Origin: Bacillota bacterium
Lineage (GTDB): Bacteria; Bacillota; Clostridia; Lachnospirales; Lachnospiraceae
Direction: 5' to 3'
DNA: 64,000 nucleotides
Assembly: GCA_023399055.1 (NCBI GenBank)
Contig: JAEWQV010000002.1
Location: 248,001-312,000 of the forward strand
The first letter of the stretch is position 1. Each line of letters starts with the position of its first letter. A program made the translations under genes and the position numbers. The notes under the pieces were generated by a model, which worked only from the letters and a program-made list of their open reading frames with translations, was not told where the DNA came from and did no database searches. Below are positions 32,731 to 43,348 of this stretch, one piece after another.

Positions 32731-35700
32731 TTGCTGATCATGACTCAAGGAATCAATTTTTATATTAACACACCAATCCGAATTGTTGTTTTAATTATAT
32801 TGCTAACCTTAATTATATGTATTCTCATTTTTTTGTATCATCGTTTTAATCATTTTACAAGAAAAGTTCGTTTTCCTATCCATTCCTTGGGTAGTGATGG
32901 AGGTCTTGGACCAAAGGATTGGGAAAAGCACATGGTAGAGCTTGCTGCCGAACATAAGCAGGTTAGTTTATTTAGCTATAGCTTTGTCTTGGATGACTAT
33001 AATCAGATTGCCTATAAAAAATTAAATAAAATTCGAGATAATATATCTGAAATATCAGCAGATATTATCGCCCTTATTCCCGCAGCAAGGTGGCTTTTTG
33101 ATAATTTTCAGATGATGTATCGAGAAATAAAAAAGGTTAGAAGTTCGGGAAATAGTTATGAGATATTACCCATATTAAAGGCAAAAGAATACCGTGGTTT
33201 TCCGCGTGTTTATATTGTTGCTAAGAGAATGGTGGCACTTTCTGGTGGTCACCTTAGCGAAGAAAATATCTCTGTTATGTTGAAGGCATACCAAAAGGAG
33301 ATTCCACTTACGGATAAAGAGTTATGGGTACTGCCTGAAATGCTAGGCTTCTGCCTCTTAGAAAGTATTATTGAAGTAGCAGAAGAAATTATCCAAATGG
33401 TTGATATTAAAGCGAATGCAGAAAGTTTCATTCGCTCAAAATTAAAACCTTCCAATGGAACTACAGATATTACTGCATTACTTACAGAGCTCGAGCCAGA
33501 GGTAAGAAACAACTATTCCTTTCATGCGCATGTAGTGTATCTCCTTAAAAATATGTCTTTTGATGAAGGCACTATTCAAAGGTACATGGAATATCATTTT
33601 GACACTAAGAGCAAAATGTTCAAGTCCTCGCAGCTGTTTCTGGAGGAGGGGAAAATTGAATCCATTCTTGAAACTAAGATTCGTGCCTTCATTGTCAGTC
33701 TTAGAGATATCAATGAATTCGATGAAGAACGATTTTATTCACAGTATTCTTGCTTGGAACAAATACTGTCTAAAGACCCAGAAGGCATTTATGAGAAAAT
33801 GGATTCGGAAGCCAGAGGTCTATATCGTGGAGCTATTGTAAAGCTTTCATTAAAACATCGTATTAGTGAAGAAAAATTAGCGACAGATTGTTTAGAACTA
33901 GCAATATCAGGACATAAGGATTTGCATAGGGATCATCATGTAGGTACTTATCTGCTGGGTAGTGGTTATCCCTTGTTAAAAGCCAAAGCACTGGGAAGAG
34001 AGATGCCCACAACAATTAAGAAGACAAGGAACAAGAAAGGCTTCTTTTATTTTTTGTGCTTTGGGATTTTTTATCTGCTAATTAATCTGTGTCTATTTTA
34101 CCTAATACAAACAGTAGGAAATATTACGAACTACTCAACGATTATAGTAGTTTTGATCGCTGCATTTCCTCTACTAATGGGAATCTCACTTGAACTGAAC
34201 AACTTTTTATTTACTAGAAATATTGCTGTAAAGAAATTACCTTCGCTGGACTATGTTAACGAGATACCAAATGAGGCAAGAACGTTTATTATTATGCCAG
34301 TAATTGTCTCTTCCAAAGATCAAGGGCTAACCTATATGGAGCGCCTTCAAAAACATTACTTGGCAAATATGCAGAACAATCTGTACTTTGCTTTATTAGT
34401 TGACTTTGAAGATTCGCCAGACCAGTTTATGCCAAAAGATGAGATTATTCAAAATGCCCTAGTAACAAAAATGAAGGAACTTAATGAGCTCTATCCTTCC
34501 GATTCCCAAAGGTTTTCCTTGTTCTTTCGATATCGAAAATGGAATAAAGCAGAGAATTGCTATATGGGTTGGGAACGAAAGAGAGGTAAGTTGGAAGAGT
34601 TTAACAATTTACTAAACGGATTATCCAAGGAGCAGACAAGTTTCTCTACAATTTTAACAGATGAAGCACTGCTTGATACTTTTCAATATGTTATAACTCT
34701 AGATGCAGATACAAACTTACTAAGAGATAATGCAGCAAAGCTAGTTGGAATTATAGATCATCCCTTAAACCGACCAATGCTTGACTTAGATGGAAGTAAG
34801 GTAATGGAGGGTTATGTTATTATACAACCATCCGTAAGAAATCATATTGTTCCCAAAAGCGGAAGTCGCTTCGCTGAAATTTTTGGTGGAGAATCAGGTC
34901 TTGCCAATTATTCAGCAGTAATTTCTGATATTTATCAGGATATTTTCAATCAAGGTATTTATACAGGAAAAGGAATCTATGATGTTAAGGCATTCCATAA
35001 ATTACTTCATAATACCATCCCAGAAAATAGGGTACTAAGCCATGATTTGCTGGAAAGCTGTTACGCTAGAACTGCATTTTCCAGTACCGCTAAGATAATG
35101 GATACGTTCCCAACCAGTGTGTTATCATTTGCCAAAAGAGAGCATCGTTGGATTCGAGGGGATTGGCAGCTTCTGCCATGGCTCTTCTGGAGTCGGAAGG
35201 TACATGGAAAAGCATTATGCCCTTTAGCAAAGTGGAAAATCTTTGATAACTTAAGACGTAGTTTGGTTCCATTAAGTAAGATTTTATTTATCCTCCTCAA
35301 CTTAGCATACTTCCCTAATGTTTTTTATTTGTGGATACCATTAGTTTTCTTTAATGATGCATTTACCTTTTTTGTGCTTTTAATATCTATTTTAAAGCAA
35401 AAACTATTTCGACCTAAACTTGTACTGGTCTATAAGAGTTTTCTAATGGAATTATGTACAATAGTTGAAAGAGCATATGTTGAATTTGCAATCACACCTT
35501 ACAGAGCCTATATTGCTACTGATGCTATGGTAAGAACTATGTATCGTCTTTTCATAAGTAAGAAAAATTTATTACGATGGAATACAGCAGAATCGGTGGA
35601 TGCGTCTATTATTAATACCAGAAGAGGATATTTCCTCACGATGTACAGCTCTCTTATTCCAGCGGTGATTATTGCAGGATTATTAATATTTGGTGAAGTA

Positions 35701-38700
35701 CCTCCGATTGCAATACTAATTTATATTATTGTAACGCTGGTATGGGTCATGGCATACCACTTGGCTTATAACTTAAGTCAGCCCAAGAACTTAGGGGCTA
35801 AGGAAGACAAAGAAGATGCAGAATTATTATTGGATACGGCAAGAAGGACCTGGCAGTTCTTTAAGACGTATTCTACTAGAAGTAATAATTGGTTGTGTCC
35901 CGATAATGTTCAGCTGGCAGCCACGGAAAAAGAAAGTGATAAGACTTCCCCCACGAATATTGGCTTGCAGGTTCTATCTATTTTGTCAGCCAGAGATTTT
36001 GGATTTGAGACGCTTAGTTCTACGATTACCAGGTTAGAACTTATAATGGATACGATCCAAAGGCTGGATAAATGGAAAGGGCATCTGTATAACTGGTACG
36101 ATATTAGAACACTTGAGGTACTTAACCCAGCATATATCTCTACCGTAGATAGCGGTAATTACCTTGGGCACTTAATTGCATTAAAAAATGGACTATTAGA
36201 ACAAATCAAGAAACCAATCATTCCTCATAATTTGGTGGAAGAGTTACGATTTGCCATTAAAGAAAGTAACAAAGAGCTAGTTCGTGGCAATAAGCAAAAT
36301 CAATGTGATTGCCATAAGCTTCAGGATGATTATGACACTTTGGGAGAATTTGTAGAGGATATTACGGACATCTGGGATGACTTAAGCGGTAAGGATATTA
36401 AACGTGCAGAGAATAGTTGTTCCTGTAATGAGTTATTAAGTAAAGTGGAAGGTATTGTTAGTGAAATAGCAGACTTTAAGTTAAAAGAATTAAGCTTTGC
36501 GTCCTATCCCACATTGCATAAGCTTTCTGAGGATGACAATAAGTATGCAAAAAATATGGTTAATCGAATTAAAACTCTTTGCAATCGTATTGATCATATC
36601 CATGCAAATGTAGACTTTAGCTTCTTATTTAATGAGAAACGAATGCTGTTTCATATCGGTTATCATGTATCCAACCATGTGTTAGATGGTGGGTGTTATG
36701 ATTTATTAGCATCCGAGTCTGCTCTTACAAGCTTGCTTGCAATTGCAAGAAATGATGTTCCTTTAAAGCACTGGTTTAAGCTTGGAAGACCAATGACGAT
36801 GGTGAATGGAAATCCCTGCTTTGTATCCTGGAGTGGAACTATGTTCGAATACCTAATGCCCAAACTGGTATTTAAAGAATATGAAGGCTCTGTTTACGAA
36901 GAAACAGCAAAGGCAGCAGTATTACAGCAGATGATTTATGCAGAAGAAGCGAATATTCCTTGGGGTATTTCTGAATCACAGTATTATCGCTTTGATTTAA
37001 ATTCCAACTATCAGTACAAAGCGTTTGGAGTACCAAAGATAAGTCTGCAACCGGTTAGAAAAACCTCCATGGTTGTTACACCCTATGCAACTGTTTTGGC
37101 TTTGGATTATGCCGAAGAGGAAGGAATTAAGAACCTGAAACGCCTTATGGATCAGGGGGTGTATGGAGACTATGGTTTCTATGAGGCAATTGATTTTAAT
37201 CTACCGAACGCAGCTGAAATGACGCCCTATTGCATTGTTAGATCTTACATGGCACATCATCAGGGCATGATTCTGGTTGCAATTAATAATTTTCTTCATC
37301 ATGGTATCATGCGTGAACGCTTCCACTCTGAGGCAATGATACGTGCAACCGAGGTTTTATTAGAAGAAAGACGACAATCACATTTAATTTCAATTGCAAA
37401 GCGCGGCTATACCATAAAGTCGGGTAAGCCTTTATTTAAAGAAGATATGTATAGCAACCGTTATGTAAATAGTGTTACGCCGGAAATTCCAATTGCGAAC
37501 TATTTAAATAACAATCGATACTCTGTAATGATTACCTCGGACGGAGATGGCTTTAGTAAGTTTGGTGATATGATGTTATATCGCTGGAGAGCAGACATAT
37601 ATGCGAATACAGGTAACTATATTTATATTATGGATAAGCAAAAAGGAAAGCTTTGGAGTACAGCGTATCAACCAACAAAAACGGAACCGGACGAATATCA
37701 GGTGTTATTTACTCCCCATCAGGCGGAATTTAAACGAAGGGATGGAGATATTTCAACTCGAACCATCGTCAGTCTGGATCCGGATCATCATATCGAATTA
37801 CGTAAGGTCAGTATAACCAACAACAGCAATCAAGACAGAACCTTTGAACTTACAAGCTATCTAGAGGTTGTTGGGGATACACACATGGCAGAGCTTAGTC
37901 ATCCTGCATTTAATAAATTATTTGTTGAAAGTGAATTCCTGACAGAGCAAGATATCTTCTTGTCAAAGCGGAGAAGTAAAAAGGAAAGTAGTTATCCTTA
38001 TGTTCTTCAAATGATTCGTTCTGCGACGCCCCTAACCAGAAGAATAGAGTATGAAAATGATAGAAAAAGATTTATTGGTCGAAATCATACACTACAAAAT
38101 CCTGAAGCGGTGATAGGAAGTATTTCATTTTCAAACCAATCCGGCTTTTGTAATGATCCAATTATGAGCATGCGAGGTCAAGTTGTAGTTAAAGCTGGTG
38201 AGACTGCTTGTATTACCTTTGTTACAGGGATTTGTGAAACTAAAGAAGAAGCGATAAAGATTGGTGAAGAGCTAAGTGTTGCCTATCGTATTGATGATAT
38301 ATTTGAAAAATTCCGTCTTCAAAAAGATATTGAACTGAAATATCTTGAAATAACAAGAGCGCAAATGAATGCGTTCCAAAACTTAATCAGCCCGATTTTT
38401 TATCCGGCGAGAAAATATCGCGGACCTGTTGAAAATTTAAGAAGAAACTTTAAAAATCAAAGCTTCTTGTGGAAGTTTGGAGTATCCGGGGATAATCCAA
38501 TCCTATTATTAAAGGTGCAATCTATTGAAGAGGCAGGGGTGATTAAGGAGGTTCTTAAGGCATATGAATACTTAAGAATTAATCATGTTATGGTAGATTT
38601 AATTATCCTAATTGATGCAAAGCATGGCTATCTTCAGGAGGTAGACGATCTTATTAATGATATGACAAGTTCGTTACGAATACATGATAGTGTGGATGAA

Positions 38701-38853
38701 AAACGAAGTTTCTTCATGATTCACACCTATCAGATGATACCTGCTGAAATAGATTTACTTTTCACAGTTGCAAGAATTGTATTTTCTGATAAAACAGGTA
38801 TCTATTTTCGGAATTTAAAAGAGCATTTAAATGAGTTTTATGTAGAGGAATAG
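32731..38853 (+). CDS. Cyclic beta-1,2-glucan synthase, GT84 and GH189-type part
   Basis: 2040 residues, starting at TTG ten bases behind AAGGAGG. A helix near residues 12-32, two more about 430-490, then a GT84 glycosyltransferase region (about 500-900) with the DxD motif ITLDADTNL, SHDLLESCYART and HRWIRGDWQLLPW; further membrane helices about 850-920 and 970-1020. The next part (about 1040-1560) with LYNWYDIRTLEVLNPAYIST and YMAHHQGMILVAIN fits the cyclising transglycosylase domain now called GH189. A beta-sandwich (about 1640-1870) ends the chain. A short insert with CDCH and CSC lies near 1191-1232. In classical NdvB/Cgs proteins a GH94 domain follows in the same chain; here it is a separate gene in the same frame, 12 bp away. 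Confidence 0.88.
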   Translation: MLIMTQGINFYINTPIRIVVLIILLTLIICILIFLYHRFNHFTRKVRFPIHSLGSDGGLGPKDWEKHMVELAAEHKQVSLFSYSFVLDDYNQIAYKKLNKIRDNISEISADIIALIPAARWLFDNFQMMYREIKKVRSSGNSYEILPILKAKEYRGFPRVYIVAKRMVALSGGHLSEENISVMLKAYQKEIPLTDKELWVLPEMLGFCLLESIIEVAEEIIQMVDIKANAESFIRSKLKPSNGTTDITALLTELEPEVRNNYSFHAHVVYLLKNMSFDEGTIQRYMEYHFDTKSKMFKSSQLFLEEGKIESILETKIRAFIVSLRDINEFDEERFYSQYSCLEQILSKDPEGIYEKMDSEARGLYRGAIVKLSLKHRISEEKLATDCLELAISGHKDLHRDHHVGTYLLGSGYPLLKAKALGREMPTTIKKTRNKKGFFYFLCFGIFYLLINLCLFYLIQTVGNITNYSTIIVVLIAAFPLLMGISLELNNFLFTRNIAVKKLPSLDYVNEIPNEARTFIIMPVIVSSKDQGLTYMERLQKHYLANMQNNLYFALLVDFEDSPDQFMPKDEIIQNALVTKMKELNELYPSDSQRFSLFFRYRKWNKAENCYMGWERKRGKLEEFNNLLNGLSKEQTSFSTILTDEALLDTFQYVITLDADTNLLRDNAAKLVGIIDHPLNRPMLDLDGSKVMEGYVIIQPSVRNHIVPKSGSRFAEIFGGESGLANYSAVISDIYQDIFNQGIYTGKGIYDVKAFHKLLHNTIPENRVLSHDLLESCYARTAFSSTAKIMDTFPTSVLSFAKREHRWIRGDWQLLPWLFWSRKVHGKALCPLAKWKIFDNLRRSLVPLSKILFILLNLAYFPNVFYLWIPLVFFNDAFTFFVLLISILKQKLFRPKLVLVYKSFLMELCTIVERAYVEFAITPYRAYIATDAMVRTMYRLFISKKNLLRWNTAESVDASIINTRRGYFLTMYSSLIPAVIIAGLLIFGEVPPIAILIYIIVTLVWVMAYHLAYNLSQPKNLGAKEDKEDAELLLDTARRTWQFFKTYSTRSNNWLCPDNVQLAATEKESDKTSPTNIGLQVLSILSARDFGFETLSSTITRLELIMDTIQRLDKWKGHLYNWYDIRTLEVLNPAYISTVDSGNYLGHLIALKNGLLEQIKKPIIPHNLVEELRFAIKESNKELVRGNKQNQCDCHKLQDDYDTLGEFVEDITDIWDDLSGKDIKRAENSCSCNELLSKVEGIVSEIADFKLKELSFASYPTLHKLSEDDNKYAKNMVNRIKTLCNRIDHIHANVDFSFLFNEKRMLFHIGYHVSNHVLDGGCYDLLASESALTSLLAIARNDVPLKHWFKLGRPMTMVNGNPCFVSWSGTMFEYLMPKLVFKEYEGSVYEETAKAAVLQQMIYAEEANIPWGISESQYYRFDLNSNYQYKAFGVPKISLQPVRKTSMVVTPYATVLALDYAEEEGIKNLKRLMDQGVYGDYGFYEAIDFNLPNAAEMTPYCIVRSYMAHHQGMILVAINNFLHHGIMRERFHSEAMIRATEVLLEERRQSHLISIAKRGYTIKSGKPLFKEDMYSNRYVNSVTPEIPIANYLNNNRYSVMITSDGDGFSKFGDMMLYRWRADIYANTGNYIYIMDKQKGKLWSTAYQPTKTEPDEYQVLFTPHQAEFKRRDGDISTRTIVSLDPDHHIELRKVSITNNSNQDRTFELTSYLEVVGDTHMAELSHPAFNKLFVESEFLTEQDIFLSKRRSKKESSYPYVLQMIRSATPLTRRIEYENDRKRFIGRNHTLQNPEAVIGSISFSNQSGFCNDPIMSMRGQVVVKAGETACITFVTGICETKEEAIKIGEELSVAYRIDDIFEKFRLQKDIELKYLEITRAQMNAFQNLISPIFYPARKYRGPVENLRRNFKNQSFLWKFGVSGDNPILLLKVQSIEEAGVIKEVLKAYEYLRINHVMVDLIILIDAKHGYLQEVDDLINDMTSSLRIHDSVDEKRSFFMIHTYQMIPAEIDLLFTVARIVFSDKTGIYFRNLKEHLNEFYVEE

Positions 38854-38865
38854 GAGGCGTAGGAT

Positions 38866-41301
38866 TTGGATATTGCAGAAAAATCGTTAGAACTTGAGAA
38901 AAATGAAGATCTTACCTCTGAGTTCTTTAATGGGTTTGGAGGCTTTGTGGCTGACGGAAAAGAGTATCAGATACTTTTAGAAGGCAATCAGAGGCCTCCG
39001 GCACCTTGGATTAATGTTATAGCAAATAAGAACTTTGGCTTTCAAATATCGGAATCCGGTGCAGGCTTCACTTGGTCTAACAACAGCAGGGAGAATAAAA
39101 TTACTCCCTGGTCCAATGATCCGGTTTGTGATAAAGCCTCGGAAGCTATCTATATTCTAGATGAAGTTACTGGTGATATTATTACCCCCATGTCTCTAGG
39201 TAGAACAGATAAGGGCAACTATATTGTAAGACATGGCTTTGGATATTCAAAATTTCTGCATGAAGAAACAGAGCTTAAGCAGGAGCTTACTATTTTTACA
39301 CCGGTAGAGGAATCTGTGAAGATATGGGAACTAAAATTAACGAATAATTCGAATCGTACCAAATACTTATGTCTATCCTACTATGTCGAATGGGTACTTG
39401 GTACACAAAGAGAACACACGAATCCCTATATACTGACGACCTATAATAATGAACATGAGTATTTAAGTGCGAAGAATGTTTACACAATGAATTTTCAAAA
39501 TTTGTTAGCATATATGTTTTCCAGTGAGATGACAATTGGCTATACTGGAGATAGACAGGAGTTCTTAGGACCTAAGGGAGATATTTTAAATCCTAGGGGA
39601 GCAGATGCCAAATTATCCTGCCATACGGGGTCTGGATATGATTCTTGTGGCGCAATTCAGGTTTCGGTTGCCATTGCACCACAAGAATGTAAAACAGTTT
39701 TATTTGGACTTGGACAGGACAGTGACCGAAATGAAATACACAGGATACGAAACAAGTACAGGAATGTCAGTTTAGCTGGAATTGAACTTGCAAAGGTGAA
39801 AGAGTACTGGAAGAGTATCCTTGGAACAATTCAAGTACAAACCAAGGATAAGGCGATTGATTACCTTGTAAACGGATGGCTTATTTATCAGACCATCTCT
39901 TGTAGAATTAATGCCAGAGCTGCGTTTTATCAGTGCGGTGGAGCCTACGGTTATCGTGATCAGCTTCAAGATACACTATCACTGGTATTTACCAATCCGG
40001 ATGCACTTAGGAAGCAAATCATTATCTCCTGCAGCCGTCAATTTGAAGAAGGTGATGTTCAACACTGGTGGCACCCTCCTATGGGAATTGGAGTAAGGAC
40101 AAGAATTACAGATGACTTATTATGGCTACCGTATGCAACTGCTGCCTATATTCGAAGCACAAATGATTCCTCAATTTTAAACGAAATGGTACCTTATATT
40201 AAAGGGCCAGTATTAAAAGAAGGGGAACATGATATTATGTTCACACCAGATATATCCGACTTATCGGAAAGTGTCTATGAACATTGCAAAAAAACAATTA
40301 ATATAACCAGACTTGGTAAGCATGGTCTACCACTTATGGGTGGCGGTGACTGGAACGATGGTATGAACGAAGTTGGTAAAGATGGTCTCGGTGAAAGCGT
40401 GTGGCTGGCTTGGTTTTTATACACACTTCTTGGTGACTTTATACCTATCTGTTATCAAGTTGGTGATGAGGAATATGCGAAAGAACAAGAAATAAAAAGA
40501 GACAATCTATTAAAGAGTATAGAAGAGCATACCTGGGATGGGGACTGGTATATGAGAGCTTTTTATGACGATGGTTCGAAAATGGGTTCGAAAGAAAGTG
40601 ATGAATGTAAGATAGATTCCATCAGCCAATCCTGGAGTGTAATTTCTGGCGGTGCCAGAAAAGACAGAGCAGCTACAGCGATGCAGTCAGCCTGGCGATA
40701 TCTGATTCGAGAGGAGGATTCCATCTCCCTGCTCTTATCTCCACCTTTTGATAAGACCAGCAGAAACCCTGGGTATATCAAAAATTATATTCCTGGTATT
40801 AGAGAAAACGGCGGGCAGTATACCCATGCAGCTACCTGGTTGGCAATAGCAACGGCAATTCATGGGGATTATAATATGGCACACCGATTATTTACCTTGT
40901 TAAACCCTATCCATATTACTGCCAACAGAAAAGATGCCTTAAGGTACGAGAAAGAGCCTTATGTCATGATAGCGGATATCTCCCTAAGTCCACCCTACAC
41001 AGGCAGAGGCGGCTGGAGCTGGTATACCGGTTCCTCTGGATGGATGTATCAGGGGTTAGTGAATTGGTTCCTAGGTATTCGGAAAGAAGGAGAAGAATTA
41101 ATTATTGATCCAACAACACCCCAGTCTTTTGGTAATTATACCCTTACCTATCAGTACAAATCCAGTAAGTATGAGATTAGGATAGAGAGTAGAAGTAAAG
41201 GTAATTTATTAACGGAGTCCTATACCATTGACGGAGAAAAGAAATCTGGCAAACGGGTATCACTTTTAGATGATGGAAAGACACATATAATAGTAGTATA
41301 A
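38866..41301 (+). CDS. GH94-type glucan phosphorylase part of the split glucan synthase
   Basis: 811 residues, TTG start eight bases behind AGGAGG. It is a complete GH94 (cellobiose-phosphorylase-like) unit: beta-sandwich with PPAPWINVIANKNFGF and TPWSNDPVCD, then an (alpha/alpha)6 barrel with GAYGYRDQLQDTLSL, EEGDVQHWWHPP, and GGGDWNDGMNEVG, which holds the catalytic acid. In single-chain synthases this domain trims linear beta-1,2-glucan by phosphorolysis and so sets ring size. It stands in the same reading frame as the upstream gene, separated by two TAG codons. A perfect terminator follows. It could also act as a free phosphorylase. Confidence 0.9.
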   Translation: MDIAEKSLELEKNEDLTSEFFNGFGGFVADGKEYQILLEGNQRPPAPWINVIANKNFGFQISESGAGFTWSNNSRENKITPWSNDPVCDKASEAIYILDEVTGDIITPMSLGRTDKGNYIVRHGFGYSKFLHEETELKQELTIFTPVEESVKIWELKLTNNSNRTKYLCLSYYVEWVLGTQREHTNPYILTTYNNEHEYLSAKNVYTMNFQNLLAYMFSSEMTIGYTGDRQEFLGPKGDILNPRGADAKLSCHTGSGYDSCGAIQVSVAIAPQECKTVLFGLGQDSDRNEIHRIRNKYRNVSLAGIELAKVKEYWKSILGTIQVQTKDKAIDYLVNGWLIYQTISCRINARAAFYQCGGAYGYRDQLQDTLSLVFTNPDALRKQIIISCSRQFEEGDVQHWWHPPMGIGVRTRITDDLLWLPYATAAYIRSTNDSSILNEMVPYIKGPVLKEGEHDIMFTPDISDLSESVYEHCKKTINITRLGKHGLPLMGGGDWNDGMNEVGKDGLGESVWLAWFLYTLLGDFIPICYQVGDEEYAKEQEIKRDNLLKSIEEHTWDGDWYMRAFYDDGSKMGSKESDECKIDSISQSWSVISGGARKDRAATAMQSAWRYLIREEDSISLLLSPPFDKTSRNPGYIKNYIPGIRENGGQYTHAATWLAIATAIHGDYNMAHRLFTLLNPIHITANRKDALRYEKEPYVMIADISLSPPYTGRGGWSWYTGSSGWMYQGLVNWFLGIRKEGEELIIDPTTPQSFGNYTLTYQYKSSKYEIRIESRSKGNLLTESYTIDGEKKSGKRVSLLDDGKTHIIVV

Positions 41302-41313
41302 AATGCTTTAAAG

Positions 41314-41363
41314 ATGAAAAAAACCTTCTTTCAAATATAGTTTGGAGAAGGTTTTTTCATTTT
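41314..41363 (+). terminator. Terminator of the glucan synthase pair
   Basis: ATGAAAAAAACCTTCT pairs with AGAAGGTTTTTTCAT, with inner AAA/TTT pairs, followed by TTTT. It reads well on both strands. Confidence 0.8.
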
Positions 41364-41365
41364 AC

Positions 41366-41400
41366 TCATGACAAGTGAAACTACCTGTCGTTTTCTCTTG
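41366..41400 (+). repeat. Palindromic spacer repeat, copy C
   Basis: TCATGACAAGTGAAAC and the loop TACCTGTC match copy A closely; the right arm GTTTTCTCTTG has diverged. It sits directly behind the terminator. Confidence 0.75.
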
Positions 41401-41548
41401 GTTACAAGAAGGTAAATAAAAATTAGCAGAGCCTTGCTTTGTGATTAGTCTATAAGTGTGTTAGTTGACAAGGAGATTCCCTAGTAGTAACATCGAGATT
41501 AAGTGGATATCTGGTAATAAATAGAAGAAACCCCGGGAGGCGTAAGGT

Positions 41549-42265
41549 ATGCTAATTCATGTGAATGGAGTATCAAAAGCATTTAAAAAGCAGAAAGTAT
41601 TAAATAACATTGATCTACAGGTGAAGGAAAATGAAATATTTGGATTAATTGGTCCCTCTGGAGCGGGTAAGACTACATTAATCCGACTTATTATTGGTGC
41701 CATTGGTGCAGACAGTGGTGAAATAAAGATCATGGATTACACCATACCAAATTTGAAAGCACTGAACATCATCGGGTATATGCCACAAAACGATGCCCTA
41801 TACAGCGATCTTTCCGGATTTGATAATCTTATGTTCTTTGGTGGAATGTATCAGATGTCCAGAGGAGAGATGGAAAAGCGCGCCCATGAGGTTTTAAGAT
41901 TAGTGGAACTAGAAGCGGATGCTAAGAAAAAAGTAGTGAATTATTCCGGTGGAATGAGAAAAAGATTATCTCTGGCAGTATCCCTTTTACACAATCCGAA
42001 AGTGCTTATTTTAGACGAGCCAACCGTGGGAATTGATCCGATACTCCGTAAAAAAATATGGGATGAATTTTATGAATTAAAAAAACAAGGTATCACAATT
42101 ATCGTAACCACTCACGTAATGGATGAAGCAATTAAATGTGACAGATTAGGTTTGATCTATAATGGAGATATCATAGCTTGTGATACGGTAAGTAACTTAT
42201 TGGCTCAAACGGAGCATCAAACCATAGAGGAATTATTCTTACGGAGAGGGGAGATAAAGGGATGA
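41549..42265 (+). CDS. ABC transporter ATP-binding protein
   Basis: 238 residues. Walker A GPSGAGKTTLIRL, Q-loop IGYMPQNDALYSDLS, signature YSGGMRKRLSLAVSL, Walker B VLILDEPTVGIDP and the switch histidine in VTTHVMDEA are all intact. It belongs to the drug/antibiotic ABC-2 exporter class (CcmA/NatA type). GGGAGG precedes the ATG. Its stop overlaps the start of the permease gene (ATGA), so both are made together. Substrate unknown; a role in exporting the glucan made next door is only a thought. Confidence 0.93.
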   Translation: MLIHVNGVSKAFKKQKVLNNIDLQVKENEIFGLIGPSGAGKTTLIRLIIGAIGADSGEIKIMDYTIPNLKALNIIGYMPQNDALYSDLSGFDNLMFFGGMYQMSRGEMEKRAHEVLRLVELEADAKKKVVNYSGGMRKRLSLAVSLLHNPKVLILDEPTVGIDPILRKKIWDEFYELKKQGITIIVTTHVMDEAIKCDRLGLIYNGDIIACDTVSNLLAQTEHQTIEELFLRRGEIKG

Positions 42266-43281
42266 AAACAAGATATATAATGAAACGAATTATTCGTCAA
42301 ACAGTAAATGATAAGAGATCCCTTGGTCTCATCCTAATTGTGCCTGTACTATTGTTTACATTAATCTTTTTTTTACTAGGGGATTCGGATTATAAACCAA
42401 GTATTGCTGAGAATGGAATGCCTCAACAGCTGGTTGAGAAGATTAAGGAACAAGATGTTTCGGTAATCACGCTTGAAATCAAAGAGGCAAAGGAAGCTGT
42501 TAAGGAAAAGGACCTGGACGCAGTTTTGTACCTGGAGAATAATGAGGTTGTTCTCTATATGGAAAGCAATGACGCTGTTAAAAGTGGCGTATTACAGAAG
42601 GCAATCTCAAATGCAATGAAGGAGCTTAATCCTATTAGTGTAATGAGAACAGAGTTTTTACACGGAAATATGGAGGATAATCTTTTTGACAGCTTAGGAT
42701 ATATTATGTTGGGAATTATCTCCTTCTTTCTGATTTTCATTTTAGCTGGAATTTCTTTTGTTAGAGAACGTACGAATCAAACCATGGAAAGGCTAATGGT
42801 TACTCCAGTGAAACGCTGGCAGGTGGTACTTGGGTATACGTTGGGATTTGGAATATTTGCAATGCTGCAAAGCGTTATCTTATTGTCCTATGTGAAATGG
42901 GTACTGCATATGACTATGAATGGTTCTATATTAATTGCTGGTCTTATCATGATACTATTATCCATGACTGCGGTGTGTATGGGAGCATTTTTCTCCATTT
43001 TTGCAAATAATGAATTTCAAATCATGCAGTTTATTCCTGTGGTTGTAATACCGCAGATTTTCTTTTCAGGATTAATTTCTCTGGATACATTGCCATTACA
43101 TTTGGGAACACTATCACGAATTATGCCGGTTTACTATGCCTGTAATTCCTTAAAAGGAGTATTGGTTAACGGGGAAGCGTTTAGTTCGGAGGTTCTTTCC
43201 GGCGTTTATTCGCTATTGCTTTTTATTGGTGTGTTTTTTATACTTAATATTATAGCACTTAAGAAATATAGAAAGTTATAG
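42262..43281 (+). CDS. ABC-2 type transporter permease
   Basis: 339 residues. One N-terminal helix (about 21-40), a large extracytoplasmic domain (about 45-150), then five helices from about 155 to 335, the order of ABC-2/NatB-type permeases. RERTNQTMERLMVTPVKRWQ is the typical segment before helix three. It overlaps the ATPase gene by 4 bp. A small ATCATAACAG/CTGTTTATGAT hairpin follows at 43301-43325. Confidence 0.9.
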   Translation: MKTRYIMKRIIRQTVNDKRSLGLILIVPVLLFTLIFFLLGDSDYKPSIAENGMPQQLVEKIKEQDVSVITLEIKEAKEAVKEKDLDAVLYLENNEVVLYMESNDAVKSGVLQKAISNAMKELNPISVMRTEFLHGNMEDNLFDSLGYIMLGIISFFLIFILAGISFVRERTNQTMERLMVTPVKRWQVVLGYTLGFGIFAMLQSVILLSYVKWVLHMTMNGSILIAGLIMILLSMTAVCMGAFFSIFANNEFQIMQFIPVVVIPQIFFSGLISLDTLPLHLGTLSRIMPVYYACNSLKGVLVNGEAFSSEVLSGVYSLLLFIGVFFILNIIALKKYRKL

Positions 43282-43348
43282 CCGTGAAATTTTTAACTTA
43301 ATCATAACAGTAATCTGTTTATGATAGACAAAAATAGGGAGGTATTGC

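Noticed and set aside
38850..38870. Programmed readthrough of TAG in the glucan synthase
   Set aside because: There are two TAG codons and a proper AGGAGG-TTG start, which favours separate translation; readthrough cannot be shown from sequence.
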